Below, piece by piece: positions 1 through 6,648 of a stretch of DNA of 13,218 bases. The position numbers and the translations under genes are program-made. The notes beneath the pieces were generated by a model, which worked only from the letters and a program-made list of their open reading frames with translations, was not told the DNA's origin and searched no databases. Origin of the DNA: an uncultured Oscillospiraceae bacterium (GTDB lineage: Bacteria; Bacillota; Clostridia; Oscillospirales; Acutalibacteraceae); contig URNB01000055.1 in assembly GCA_900549055.1 (NCBI GenBank), positions 1 to 13,218 on the forward strand. Reading direction: 5' to 3'. Position 1 is the first letter of the stretch. Each line of letters begins with the position of its first letter.

Positions 1-447
1 GGAGGCGGAGTCGGCGGAGGTGACGCCGTTGCAGGTGTTGCCGCCGATGGTGCCGATGTTCCGGATCTGGGGGCCGCCCACCTGGTCCACGGCCTCGCCC
101 AGAACGTTGATGTACTTCTGGATGAGGGGGTCCCGGGTGATGTGGGAAAAGCTCGTGAGGGAGCCGATGCGAAGGGTCCCGTCCTCCTCCAGGGAGACGC
201 CCCGGAGCTCGTCCAGCCGCTGGATGGAGATGAGCTCCTTCCCGGCGCGCTTCCCCTCCCGCATCTGCACCAGCACGTCGGAACCGCCGGCAATGATCTG
301 GGCCTGGGGATAGGCCATCTCCTCGGCGGAGGTGAATACCGCCGGGGGGATGTCATAGACGAATTCGCCGGTCTGCCAGCCGAGAACACGCTGGACGGCG
401 CCGCTCTGCAGAAGTTCCTTGGCCTTGGCCAGCATCATTTCTTGCAT
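1..447 (-). CDS. Chimeric partial ORF: FrhB/FdhB-like N-terminus joined to XdhB-type FAD-binding domain
   Basis: This frame opens with ATG at 447 and runs without a stop off the left edge (149 codons visible), so it is 3'-partial. Residues 1 to about 44 (AKAKELL, RVLGW, GEFVYD, PAVFTSAEEM) resemble the start of the FrhB/FdhB-like flavin and Fe-S protein that commonly follows hdrA-mvhD in Clostridia. From about residue 46 it reads as the FAD-binding subunit of xanthine dehydrogenase-type molybdenum hydroxylases: AGGSDVLVQMREGK (FAD contact), LDELRGV, LRIGSLTSFSHI, and GPQIRNIGTIGGN followed by CNGVTSADSAS. XdhB normally starts with its own leader of about 30-40 residues before this point; FrhB-like proteins normally continue with Cys-rich Fe-S sequence. 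Each half is therefore truncated at the join. It overlaps the end of mvhD by 13 bases, the arrangement expected for a true frhB-like start. The downstream half is very GC-rich. Best read as two unrelated genes joined by assembly error or recombination; a genuine fusion is less likely. Confidence 0.8.
   Translation of the reverse strand, partial: MQEMMLAKAKELLQSGAVQRVLGWQTGEFVYDIPPAVFTSAEEMAYPQAQIIAGGSDVLVQMREGKRAGKELISIQRLDELRGVSLEEDGTLRIGSLTSFSHITRDPLIQKYINVLGEAVDQVGGPQIRNIGTIGGNTCNGVTSADSAS
300..325. other. Putative chimeric breakpoint, FrhB-like to XdhB-like
   Basis: The protein similarity changes at about residues 44-47 of the 447-to-1 frame (minus-strand codons near 307-318), where an acidic FTSAEEM stretch typical of one family meets YPQAQ then AGGSDVL typical of the other. 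The reading frame is preserved across the join. The exact base cannot be fixed by eye, because both families tolerate many residues here. Confidence 0.6.
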
Positions 448-869
448 CTCAGATCCTCCAATCTCTTGTTCTCGCCAAGCTCGGTGACGGTCTTGACAAA
501 CTCATTCATGGTCGCGGCGAACTTCGCGCCTTCGGCTGCGGACACCCACTCCACGCGGGTGCGCTCCTTTTCGATGCCCAGATAATCCAGCATCGAGAAC
601 AGCAGCGTCATGCGGCGGCGGGCATAGTAGTTGCCGGTGGTGTAGTGGCAGTCGCCGGGGTGGCAGCCGCAAAGAATTACGCCGTCTGCCCCGCGCTGGA
701 AGGCGCGTAAAATAAACATCGGGTTAACTCTGCACGAGCAGGGTACACGGATTATTTTAACATCGGCAGGATAATTGAGTCTGTTGTTTCCCGCAAGGTC
801 GGCGCCGGCATAGGAGCACCAGTTGCAGCAAAACGCCACTATAAGCGGCTTATATTCGTTTACTTGCAT
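435..869 (-). CDS. mvhD: MvhD-like hydrogenase iron-sulfur (electron-transfer) subunit
   Basis: The 144-residue product matches the small MvhD/FlpD family, which carries a [2Fe-2S] cluster and passes electrons from a donor flavoprotein, hydrogenase or formate dehydrogenase into the FAD of HdrA. Seen: CCNWC at residues 14-18, VPCSCR with Cys44 and Cys46, and the LCGCHPGDCHY signature with Cys67, Cys69 and Cys74. Length is normal for the stand-alone form. It starts inside the end of hdrA (10-base overlap) and its TGA lies inside the next start region (13-base overlap), implying translational coupling. Its codon use changes partway: upstream of about residue 62 it uses ATA, TTA, AGA and GTA like its neighbours; downstream it is dominated by GC-ending codons (CGC, ACC, CTG, GTC). 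Both halves fit the family, so the gene could still be intact, but it may be a mosaic of two organisms. Confidence 0.9.
   Translation of the reverse strand: MQVNEYKPLIVAFCCNWCSYAGADLAGNNRLNYPADVKIIRVPCSCRVNPMFILRAFQRGADGVILCGCHPGDCHYTTGNYYARRRMTLLFSMLDYLGIEKERTRVEWVSAAEGAKFAATMNEFVKTVTELGENKRLEDLRCKK
660..690. other. Composition and codon-usage switch inside mvhD
   Basis: Right of this point the sequence is of moderate GC content with A/T-ending codons; left of it nearly every third position is G or C. As a hand count, bases 1-60 hold 41 G+C, whereas bases 3481-3540 inside hdrB hold 24. The switch falls at the most conserved part of the gene (the CGCHPGDCHY region), where cross-species assembly or homologous recombination would most easily occur. 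Confidence 0.55.
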
Positions 870-2854
870 ATTGCGTCTACCTCCGCCATAATCTGTTTAT
901 TCATAAAGCCCTTCAGGTCCATAGCGCCGGACATACATGCAACCGTGCAAGCGCCGCAGCCCTGGCACACAGCCTCGTTTACAACCGCTACGCGGCGAAC
1001 CTTTGTGGTTCTGTCGGGCATTCTGAATTCCTTTTCAACATATGAAATAGCGCCGTAGGGGCAAACCTTTTCGCAGGTTGAGCAGCCGTTGCACATCATT
1101 TCATCGGAGTGCGCAACGCAGGGGTTACCCGTAAGCTTATCCTTACACAGAAGCCCTATAACCTTTGAAGCGGCGGCTCCCGCCTGGGAAACGGTTTCGG
1201 GTATATCCTTAGGCCCTTGGCAGGTGCCCGAAAGGAACACGCCCGCAGTCGGGCTTTCAACCGGGCGGAGTTTAGGATGCGCCTCGGTAAAGAAGTCGTT
1301 TGTATCCATACTGGCAGTAAGCATTGTAGCAAGCGGACGGGCGGATTTATCCGGCTCAATAGCGGCGGCAAGCACCACTAAGTCTGCGTCTATATGCAGC
1401 TGTTTGCCGTAAATCAAATCAGAGCCCTGTACTTTTAGCTTATTGCCCTCGGGGGAAACCTTGCCTACCATGCCCTTTATGTAGTGAACGCCGTATTCCT
1501 CAACCGCGCGGCGGTAGAACTCATCAAAGTTTTTGCCGGGGGTACGCACGTCTATATAGAACACATAAACCTCGGTATCGGGGTATTTATCTCTTATAAG
1601 CATTGCGTGCTTTGCGGTATACATACAGCATATTTTAGAGCAATATTCCTTGCCCTTTTCAGCGCATGCCTCGCACCTTGAGCCCACGCACTGAACAAAA
1701 ACTATCGTGTGCGGATGCTCATGGTCTGACGGACGCAAAAGCGTGCCGCCTGTAGGCCCTGCCGCATTCATAAGGCGCTCCAATTCGAGGGAGGTTATAA
1801 CATCCTTTGACTGTGAATAAGCGAACTCGTCAAACTTCTCCATGGAAATGGGATTAAAGCCTGTAGCTACTACTATTGCGCCGTATTTTTCCTTAACAAA
1901 CTCGTCCTTTGCCTCGTAATCAATGGCACCGGCAGTGCAGACCTTCGAGCAAACACCGCACTTCCCTGTTTTGAGCTTCATGCAGTGATTCGGGTCGATC
2001 GTTGCAACCTTCGGCACTGCCTGCGCGAACGGAATGTAAATAGCGCTGCGGTTATCCATGCCGAGGTTGAATTCGTTGGGAACCTTCTTTTGCGGACATT
2101 TTTCGGTGCAAAGCCCGCAGCCCGTGCATATATCCTCTTTAACGTAACGCGCGCGGCGCTTAATGGTAACCTCAAAGTTACCCACAAAGCCGCCTACCTC
2201 GGTTACCTCGGAGTATGAGAAAATGCGAATTTTGTCGTTCTGTGCCACATCCACCATTTTAGGGGTTAAAATACATGCGGCGCAGTCCAGCGTCGGGAAG
2301 GTTTTATCAAGCTGTGCCATTTTGCCGCCTATTGTCGGCTTGGTTTCAACTATATCGACCGGGAAGCCCGCATCGGCAATATCAAGCGCGGTTTGAATAC
2401 CCGCAATACCGCCGCCTATAACCAAGGCACGCTTTGTAACGGGGCTTTCACCCGGGGTGAGCGGTGCGTTAAGATTAACCTTTGCAACCGCAGCCTTGGC
2501 AAGAATTATTGCCTTTTCGGTGCCTATGGGCATTTCCTTATGTACCCAGGAGCACTGCTCACGGATATTGGCAATTTCCACCATGTATGGATTAAGCCCT
2601 GCGGCAGCCGCAGTTTTGCGGAAGGTGGCCTCGTGCATACGGGGCGAGCAGGAGCAGACCACAATGCCGGTAAGCTTATACTCGGCTATTGCATTTTTAA
2701 TGATCTCCTGACCTGCCTGTGAGCACATATACTGATAATCGGTGGAGAAAACAACACCGGGTTCAGTTTTAAGAGCCTCTGCAACAGCCTTTACATCAAC
2801 GGTGCCCGCAATGTTGGTGCCGCAGTGACATACGAATACTCCGATTCTTTGCAT
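860..2854 (-). CDS. hdrA: HdrA-type flavin-bifurcating Fe-S subunit
   Basis: This 664-residue protein is a cytoplasmic HdrA-family subunit, the FAD-binding centre where HdrABC-MvhD complexes are thought to split an electron pair between a low-potential acceptor (ferredoxin) and a high-potential one on HdrB. Seen in order: N-terminal CHCG at 9-12; a Rossmann FAD loop GGGIAG at 148-152 with IVE at the end of beta 2; the HdrA signature TLDCAACILTPKM (Cys191, Cys194); an inserted ferredoxin-like domain with CTGCGLCTEKCP at 243-254; CxxCxxxC-like cysteines near 291-306; the Cys cluster at 389-410 (CVGSRCEACAEKG, CSKICC); and a C-terminal 2x[4Fe-4S] ferredoxin, CNGCSTCEKVCP (588-599) and CQGCGACTVAC (630-640). 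No selenocysteine codon is needed. It has a clear AAAGGAG ribosome binding site. It lies 18 bases after hdrC and overlaps mvhD by 10 bases, fitting one complex. Confidence 0.95.
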   Translation of the reverse strand: MQRIGVFVCHCGTNIAGTVDVKAVAEALKTEPGVVFSTDYQYMCSQAGQEIIKNAIAEYKLTGIVVCSCSPRMHEATFRKTAAAAGLNPYMVEIANIREQCSWVHKEMPIGTEKAIILAKAAVAKVNLNAPLTPGESPVTKRALVIGGGIAGIQTALDIADAGFPVDIVETKPTIGGKMAQLDKTFPTLDCAACILTPKMVDVAQNDKIRIFSYSEVTEVGGFVGNFEVTIKRRARYVKEDICTGCGLCTEKCPQKKVPNEFNLGMDNRSAIYIPFAQAVPKVATIDPNHCMKLKTGKCGVCSKVCTAGAIDYEAKDEFVKEKYGAIVVATGFNPISMEKFDEFAYSQSKDVITSLELERLMNAAGPTGGTLLRPSDHEHPHTIVFVQCVGSRCEACAEKGKEYCSKICCMYTAKHAMLIRDKYPDTEVYVFYIDVRTPGKNFDEFYRRAVEEYGVHYIKGMVGKVSPEGNKLKVQGSDLIYGKQLHIDADLVVLAAAIEPDKSARPLATMLTASMDTNDFFTEAHPKLRPVESPTAGVFLSGTCQGPKDIPETVSQAGAAASKVIGLLCKDKLTGNPCVAHSDEMMCNGCSTCEKVCPYGAISYVEKEFRMPDRTTKVRRVAVVNEAVCQGCGACTVACMSGAMDLKGFMNKQIMAEVDAICK

Positions 2855-2872
2855 ATGTTATTTTCTCCTTTC

Positions 2873-3265
2873 CTATTTGGAATATTTGCGCATGGCGCTC
2901 ATAATCGCCTGCTGGGGAATATCGTCATTTATTTTTTCGGGAATATCGTCAGCGGTCATGTGGTTGTTTCCCTTTCGGCGTATTGCTTCAAGGCGCACCG
3001 CCTCAATTATCTTTGCCGGCTCCACACCGCGCGGACAGCGCTCAACGCAGGCAAAGCAGGAAAGACATTTATAAACCGATTCCGATTTCATAAGGGTTTC
3101 AATATCGCCCGTTTCCACCATATAAACAAACTGGTGGGGGTGGTATTCCATTTCATCGTATGAAGGGCATGTGCCCGAGCATTTGCCGCAGCGCATACAT
3201 TTAAGCGGATTAACGCCGCTTGCCCTTATAACCTGCTCCTTTAAAAGCTCTTTTTTATCAGGCAT
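2873..3265 (-). CDS. hdrC: HdrC-type 2x[4Fe-4S] electron-transfer subunit
   Basis: The 130-residue product is a small HdrC-family ferredoxin-like protein that relays electrons from HdrA to HdrB. Two classical binding motifs are visible: CMRCGKCSGTCP (Cys23, 26, 29, 33) and CLSCFACVERCP (Cys67, 70, 73, 77). There is no membrane segment, so it is the soluble type and not the heme-linked HdrE-associated form. The start at 3265 is supported by AAAGGAGG seven bases upstream, located inside the end of hdrB; the two genes overlap by 8 bases. The gene order hdrB-hdrC-hdrA-mvhD differs from the hdrA-first order of many clusters, but the gene set is standard. Confidence 0.93.
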   Translation of the reverse strand: MPDKKELLKEQVIRASGVNPLKCMRCGKCSGTCPSYDEMEYHPHQFVYMVETGDIETLMKSESVYKCLSCFACVERCPRGVEPAKIIEAVRLEAIRRKGNNHMTADDIPEKINDDIPQQAIMSAMRKYSK

Positions 3266-4064
3266 TTGTATCCTCCTTTACGCCTAACGCCTCGGCTAAT
3301 AATTCGGTAAAGTACACAACGGGTATATTGCTGCCGTTATGCACCAAATTGTACTTGCAAAGCGGGCAGGCGGTAACCGCCAGCTCTGCACCGTGGCTTT
3401 CGGCACTGTTTGTAACGGCGTTGCTTTTTTTCTTTGCACTCTCGGGGTCTTCAAGCGCAACATAGCCGCCGCAGCACTCGTTTCTGTAAGGGTAAATTAC
3501 AGGCTCTGCGCCTATTGCCCTTATAAACTCCTCCATAATTGCAGGGTTTTCGGGGTCGTCAAACGCCATTACCTTGCCGGGGCGCAAAAGCAGACAGCCG
3601 TAATAAGCGGCAATTTTTCTGCCCGTTAAGGGGTTTACAACCTTTTCTTTGATTTTATCAAAGCCTACAACGTCGCGCAAAAGCTCGAAATAGTGCATAA
3701 CCTTTGTCTCGCCCGAATAAGGCTCTCTTTTTTCCTTATCCTGCGCAAGATACAGGTTGGCGCGGTTTCTGAACGCTTCGTCGTTCGTTATCTGATAATT
3801 TGTTTGTTTAATAACATTATGGCAGGCGGAGCATACCGTAACAAGCGGTCTTTCCGCCTCCTTAGCGGCTATAAGCGCACGGACGGAAGATAGCTTTGAT
3901 GCTATCTCGTCGTTATTGCTTACAAACACGCCGCCGCAGCACTGCCAGTCCTCTATCTCGCATAATTCAACGCCCAAAACCTCGGCGCATCTGCGGGCAT
4001 AAAGGTCAAGCTGTTTAGCTTTTGTGCGGAGCGTGCAGCCGGGAAAATAACTGACCTTAATCAT
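3258..4064 (-). CDS. hdrB: HdrB-type CCG-domain disulfide reductase subunit
   Basis: HdrB subunits carry two unusual noncubane [4Fe-4S] clusters and in methanogens reduce the CoM-S-S-CoB heterodisulfide. I start it at ATG 4064 (268 residues, beginning MIKVSYFPGC), because GGGAGGA sits about seven bases before it and the family starts with this strand. A frame start at 4118 would add 18 unrelated residues and overlap fumC. Both CCG motifs are complete: Cys10, Cys42-Cys43, Cys78 and Cys81 (CSAC); and Cys157, Cys197-Cys198, Cys233 and Cys236 (CPLC). This spacing matches catalytic HdrB. It lies 19 bases after fumC and overlaps hdrC. Clostridia lack CoM and CoB, so the physiological disulfide or other acceptor is unknown. 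Related CCG domains also occur in thiol:fumarate reductase TfrB, which makes the fumarase neighbour notable. Confidence 0.93.
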   Translation of the reverse strand: MIKVSYFPGCTLRTKAKQLDLYARRCAEVLGVELCEIEDWQCCGGVFVSNNDEIASKLSSVRALIAAKEAERPLVTVCSACHNVIKQTNYQITNDEAFRNRANLYLAQDKEKREPYSGETKVMHYFELLRDVVGFDKIKEKVVNPLTGRKIAAYYGCLLLRPGKVMAFDDPENPAIMEEFIRAIGAEPVIYPYRNECCGGYVALEDPESAKKKSNAVTNSAESHGAELAVTACPLCKYNLVHNGSNIPVVYFTELLAEALGVKEDTNA

Positions 4065-4083
4065 TATTTTTCCTCCCTGAAAA

Positions 4084-5460
4084 TTAAACCATCTGCTCGG
4101 GGTGGAATACCTCGTCAAATTTTTCTTCGGTTAAAAAGCCCAATTCCACGCACGCCTGCTTTAAGGAGATATTATCCTTAAACGCCTTTTTGGCGGTTTT
4201 AGCCGCGTTTTCGTAACCGATATATGGGTTAAGCGCGGTAACAAGCATAAGCGAATTGTGCAGATTGTGATACATTTTATCCTTATTTGCGGTAATTCCC
4301 ACAGCGCACTTGTTGTTGAAAGATACAATAGCCTCTGCAAGTAGGCGGGCGGACTGTAAGAAGTTATACGCCGCAACAGGCATAAATACGTTAAGCTCAA
4401 AATTGCCCTGCGACGCCGCAATACCTACTGCAGCATCGTTACCCATTACCTGAACGGCAACCATTGTTACCGCCTCGCACTGGGTGGGGTTTACCTTACC
4501 GGGCATTATTGAGGAGCCGGGCTCGTTTTCGGGAATGTGTATCTCCCCGAGACCGTCGCGCGGACCCGAAGCCAACCAGCGAACGTCGTTCGCTATTTTC
4601 ATCATATCGCAGGCAGCAGCCTTAATTGCGCCGTGCGCGAAAACAAATTCATCCTTTGAAGTAAGGGCGTGGAATTTGTTTGCAGCGGTTACAAACGGCT
4701 TGCCCGTAAGTTCTGCAACCTTTGCGGCAACAAGCTCTGAAAAGCCCTTGGGGGCATTAAGACCCGTGCCTACCGCAGTACCGCCGAGAGCCAACTCATA
4801 AAGCGGCTTAACAGCCATTCTTAAAAGCTCCGCGTCTCGCTCAAGGCTTGCCCTCCAGCCGGAGATTTCCTGGCTGAATTTAATGGGAGTTGCGTCCTGC
4901 AAATGGGTTCTGCCTGATTTTACAATGCCCTCGTTTTCAGCCTCTAATTTTTTAAAAGTATTTATTAAAAGCTCTATTGCGGGCAAAAGCTTATCCTCAA
5001 TAGCTACAACCGCCGAAATATGCATAGCGGTCGGGAAGGTGTCATTAGAGGATTGGCTCATATTTATATCGTCATTCGGGTGGCAAAGCTTTTCGCCCGC
5101 AATTTGGTTAGCGCGGTTGGCAATAACCTCGTTTGCGTTCATGTTGGACTGCGTGCCCGAACCCGTCTGCCAAACAACAAGCGGGAAATGATCGTTAAGG
5201 CTGCCCGATATTACTTCATCGCACGCGGCGGAAATAGCCTTTACCTTCTGCGCCGTCATTTTTTCGGGCTTAAGCTCCGCATTGGCAAGTGCCGCTGCCT
5301 TTTTGAGTATGCCGAAGGCGTGGGTTATCTCGCGCGGCATGGTTTCAATGCCTACACCTATCTCAAAGTTTTCGTGGCTTCTTTCGGTCTGTGCCGCCCA
5401 TAATCTGTCGGCAGGAACCTTCATTTCGCCCATAGAATCATGTTCTATACGGTATTCCAT
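4084..5460 (-). CDS. fumC: Class II fumarate hydratase
   Basis: Fumarase of the oxygen-stable, Fe-S-free class II type, interconverting malate and fumarate in the cytosol as a tetramer. The 458 residues match the usual length. Visible motifs: QTGSGTQSNMN (98-108), SSNDTFPTAMH (137-147), GRTHLQDATP (183-192, with the conserved His), and the superfamily signature GSSIMPGKVNP (315-325) on the flexible catalytic loop. This signature is shared with aspartase and argininosuccinate lyase, but the N-terminal and THLQDATP contexts favour fumarase. Fourteen bases separate it from the upstream dehydrogenase gene, with AAGGGG ahead of the ATG, and hdrB follows after 19 bases. Such tight packing implies cotranscription. 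Together with the dehydrogenase it covers oxaloacetate-malate-fumarate, most likely in the reductive direction in a fermenter. Confidence 0.95.
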   Translation of the reverse strand: MEYRIEHDSMGEMKVPADRLWAAQTERSHENFEIGVGIETMPREITHAFGILKKAAALANAELKPEKMTAQKVKAISAACDEVISGSLNDHFPLVVWQTGSGTQSNMNANEVIANRANQIAGEKLCHPNDDINMSQSSNDTFPTAMHISAVVAIEDKLLPAIELLINTFKKLEAENEGIVKSGRTHLQDATPIKFSQEISGWRASLERDAELLRMAVKPLYELALGGTAVGTGLNAPKGFSELVAAKVAELTGKPFVTAANKFHALTSKDEFVFAHGAIKAAACDMMKIANDVRWLASGPRDGLGEIHIPENEPGSSIMPGKVNPTQCEAVTMVAVQVMGNDAAVGIAASQGNFELNVFMPVAAYNFLQSARLLAEAIVSFNNKCAVGITANKDKMYHNLHNSLMLVTALNPYIGYENAAKTAKKAFKDNISLKQACVELGFLTEEKFDEVFHPEQMV

Positions 5461-5474
5461 TTCTGTATTACCCC

Positions 5475-6419
5475 TTATATCTCAAGATTGCTTATAACAT
5501 CCTTTAAGGTATCGGCGCTCTTACGCAAAAGCCTTACCTCTTCATCGGTCATTGGAACATTGACCTTACCTCTTACGCCCTCATGGCCTACCATGTTAAG
5601 TGTGCTGAGCGCAACATTTTCAATTCCGTATTCTCCGTGCATCATGGTGGAAACGGTCATTGTGGTGTCGATACCGCCGAGCAGACATTTGCAGATGTGG
5701 CAAACGGATACCGAAACCGCATAGAAGGTAGCTCCCTTTCTTGCAATAACGCGCGCGCCCGATTTTCTTACATACTGCTCAATCTCGCCGAAGTCAAGCT
5801 CGGGGGTGTTGATTCCCGGAGTGGTTATAAGCTTTTTGCACTCCTTTATCGGAACATTCGAGATATTGGCGACCGACCACGGAATGAAAGAAGAATCGCC
5901 GTGCTCGCCGAAAACATAGGCGTGAACATTGCTCTGATTTATGTTGTAATATTCGGAAAGTCTTGAACGCAGACGCGCGGTATCAAGAATGGTACCCGAA
6001 CCGATTATACGGTTTTCCGGCAGTCCCGACATCTTGTAGAAAGTATATGTAAGAATATCAACCGGGTTGCTTACGATAATATATGTCGCGTCCGGAGCAT
6101 ACTTCGTGATTTCGGGAATAATCTGCTTTGTGATGTTAACATTAGTCTGCGCAAGCTCAAGTCTTGACTGACCGGGCTTTCTTGCAATACCCGAGGTTAC
6201 GATTACAATGTCGGAATTAACCGCGTCGCGGTAGTCTCCCGCATAGATCGAGCAGGCACCGCAGAAGGGTGTGCCCTGGCGGATGTCGAGCGCCTCACCG
6301 AGAGCCTTTTCGTTATTGATATCTATCATAACGATCTCCGAGGCAAGCCCCATTACAGTAAGCGTGTAAGCGATGGTGGAACCGACGCTTCCGGTCCCGA
6401 TAATTGATACTTTGTTCAT
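5475..6419 (-). CDS. LDH/MDH-family 2-hydroxyacid dehydrogenase, predicted malate dehydrogenase
   Basis: NAD-dependent dehydrogenase of the lactate/malate superfamily, 314 residues from ATG 6419; GGAAGG lies six bases upstream, and a longer frame from 6449 would add ten non-family residues. Seen: GTGSVG NAD loop (8-13), Asp33 after beta 2 (NAD over NADP), SNPVDILTY (117-125), LDTAR (Asp146, Arg149) and GEHGD with catalytic His173. The body of the protein resembles L-lactate dehydrogenase. However, the specificity position that is Gln in LDH (NQKPGE) is Arg80 here (IARKPGQSR), as in malate dehydrogenases. That residue, plus the fumarase gene directly downstream, makes malate/oxaloacetate the better prediction; lactate/pyruvate remains possible because the rest is LDH-like. 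It is the first gene of the hdr operon and sits behind a promoter with an overlapping palindrome. Confidence 0.85.
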   Translation of the reverse strand: MNKVSIIGTGSVGSTIAYTLTVMGLASEIVMIDINNEKALGEALDIRQGTPFCGACSIYAGDYRDAVNSDIVIVTSGIARKPGQSRLELAQTNVNITKQIIPEITKYAPDATYIIVSNPVDILTYTFYKMSGLPENRIIGSGTILDTARLRSRLSEYYNINQSNVHAYVFGEHGDSSFIPWSVANISNVPIKECKKLITTPGINTPELDFGEIEQYVRKSGARVIARKGATFYAVSVSVCHICKCLLGGIDTTMTVSTMMHGEYGIENVALSTLNMVGHEGVRGKVNVPMTDEEVRLLRKSADTLKDVISNLEI

Positions 6420-6451
6420 AATGCACCTTCCATTACTACAATATTCCACTT

Positions 6452-6481
6452 ATTATAACATATATCGAGCGGTTTTGTAAA
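6452..6481 (-). promoter_or_regulatory. Sigma-A-type promoter of the dehydrogenase-fumC-hdr operon
   Basis: Read on the minus strand: TATAAT at 6457-6452 and TTTACA at 6481-6476, 18 bases apart (or TTACAA one base closer, 17 apart). The start point would fall near 6445, giving a leader of about 25 bases to ATG 6419. No other good promoter is visible down to mvhD. Confidence 0.7.
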
Positions 6482-6494
6482 TACACTATTTACA
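6476..6494. promoter_or_regulatory. Candidate operator palindrome over the operon -35
   Basis: A perfect 8-bp inverted repeat, TGTAAATA-CAC-TATTTACA, covers the minus-strand -35 hexamer, the usual place for a repressor to block polymerase. It is similar in style to redox regulator sites but has wider half-site spacing than the Rex consensus (TTGTGA-N6-TCACAA), so no regulator is named. Confidence 0.45.
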
Positions 6495-6587
6495 TATTTC
6501 TATTACAAATATGATATAGTGATTACGCGGCTTTATGTTCAATTTTCAAAAACTGACAAAATTCGCGCCGATACATATTGTATTTTA

Positions 6588-6616
6588 TTGACATTTGCGG
6601 TCTTCCACTATATAAT
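6588..6616 (+). promoter_or_regulatory. Perfect consensus sigma-A promoter of the transporter gene
   Basis: TTGACA at 6588-6593 and TATAAT at 6611-6616 with a 17-base spacer. Transcription would start near 6623, about 26 bases before the ATG at 6649. It diverges from the hdr operon promoter. Confidence 0.9.
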
Positions 6617-6648
6617 AGTCATATTAAAAACTAATAAGGGGTTTATGT

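Noticed and set aside
20..585. Plus-strand open frames at the left edge
   Set aside because: The minus strand carries clear FrhB-like, XdhB-like and MvhD motifs; the plus frames are by-products of high GC content.
860..2854. Selenocysteine-containing HdrA
   Set aside because: Every expected cysteine position is coded as Cys and there is no in-frame TGA.
4065..4118. Longer hdrB start at 4118
   Set aside because: The extra 18 residues match nothing in the family, would overlap fumC by 35 bases, and a strong ribosome binding site favours ATG 4064.
6420..6449. Longer dehydrogenase start at 6449
   Set aside because: The added ten residues precede the normal MNKVSIIGTG family start and would reach the predicted transcription start; GGAAGG supports ATG 6419.
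6475..6497. Rex operator
   Set aside because: The palindrome has TTGTAA and TTACAT half-sites nine bases apart, whereas Rex sites have six between half-sites; kept only as an unassigned operator.
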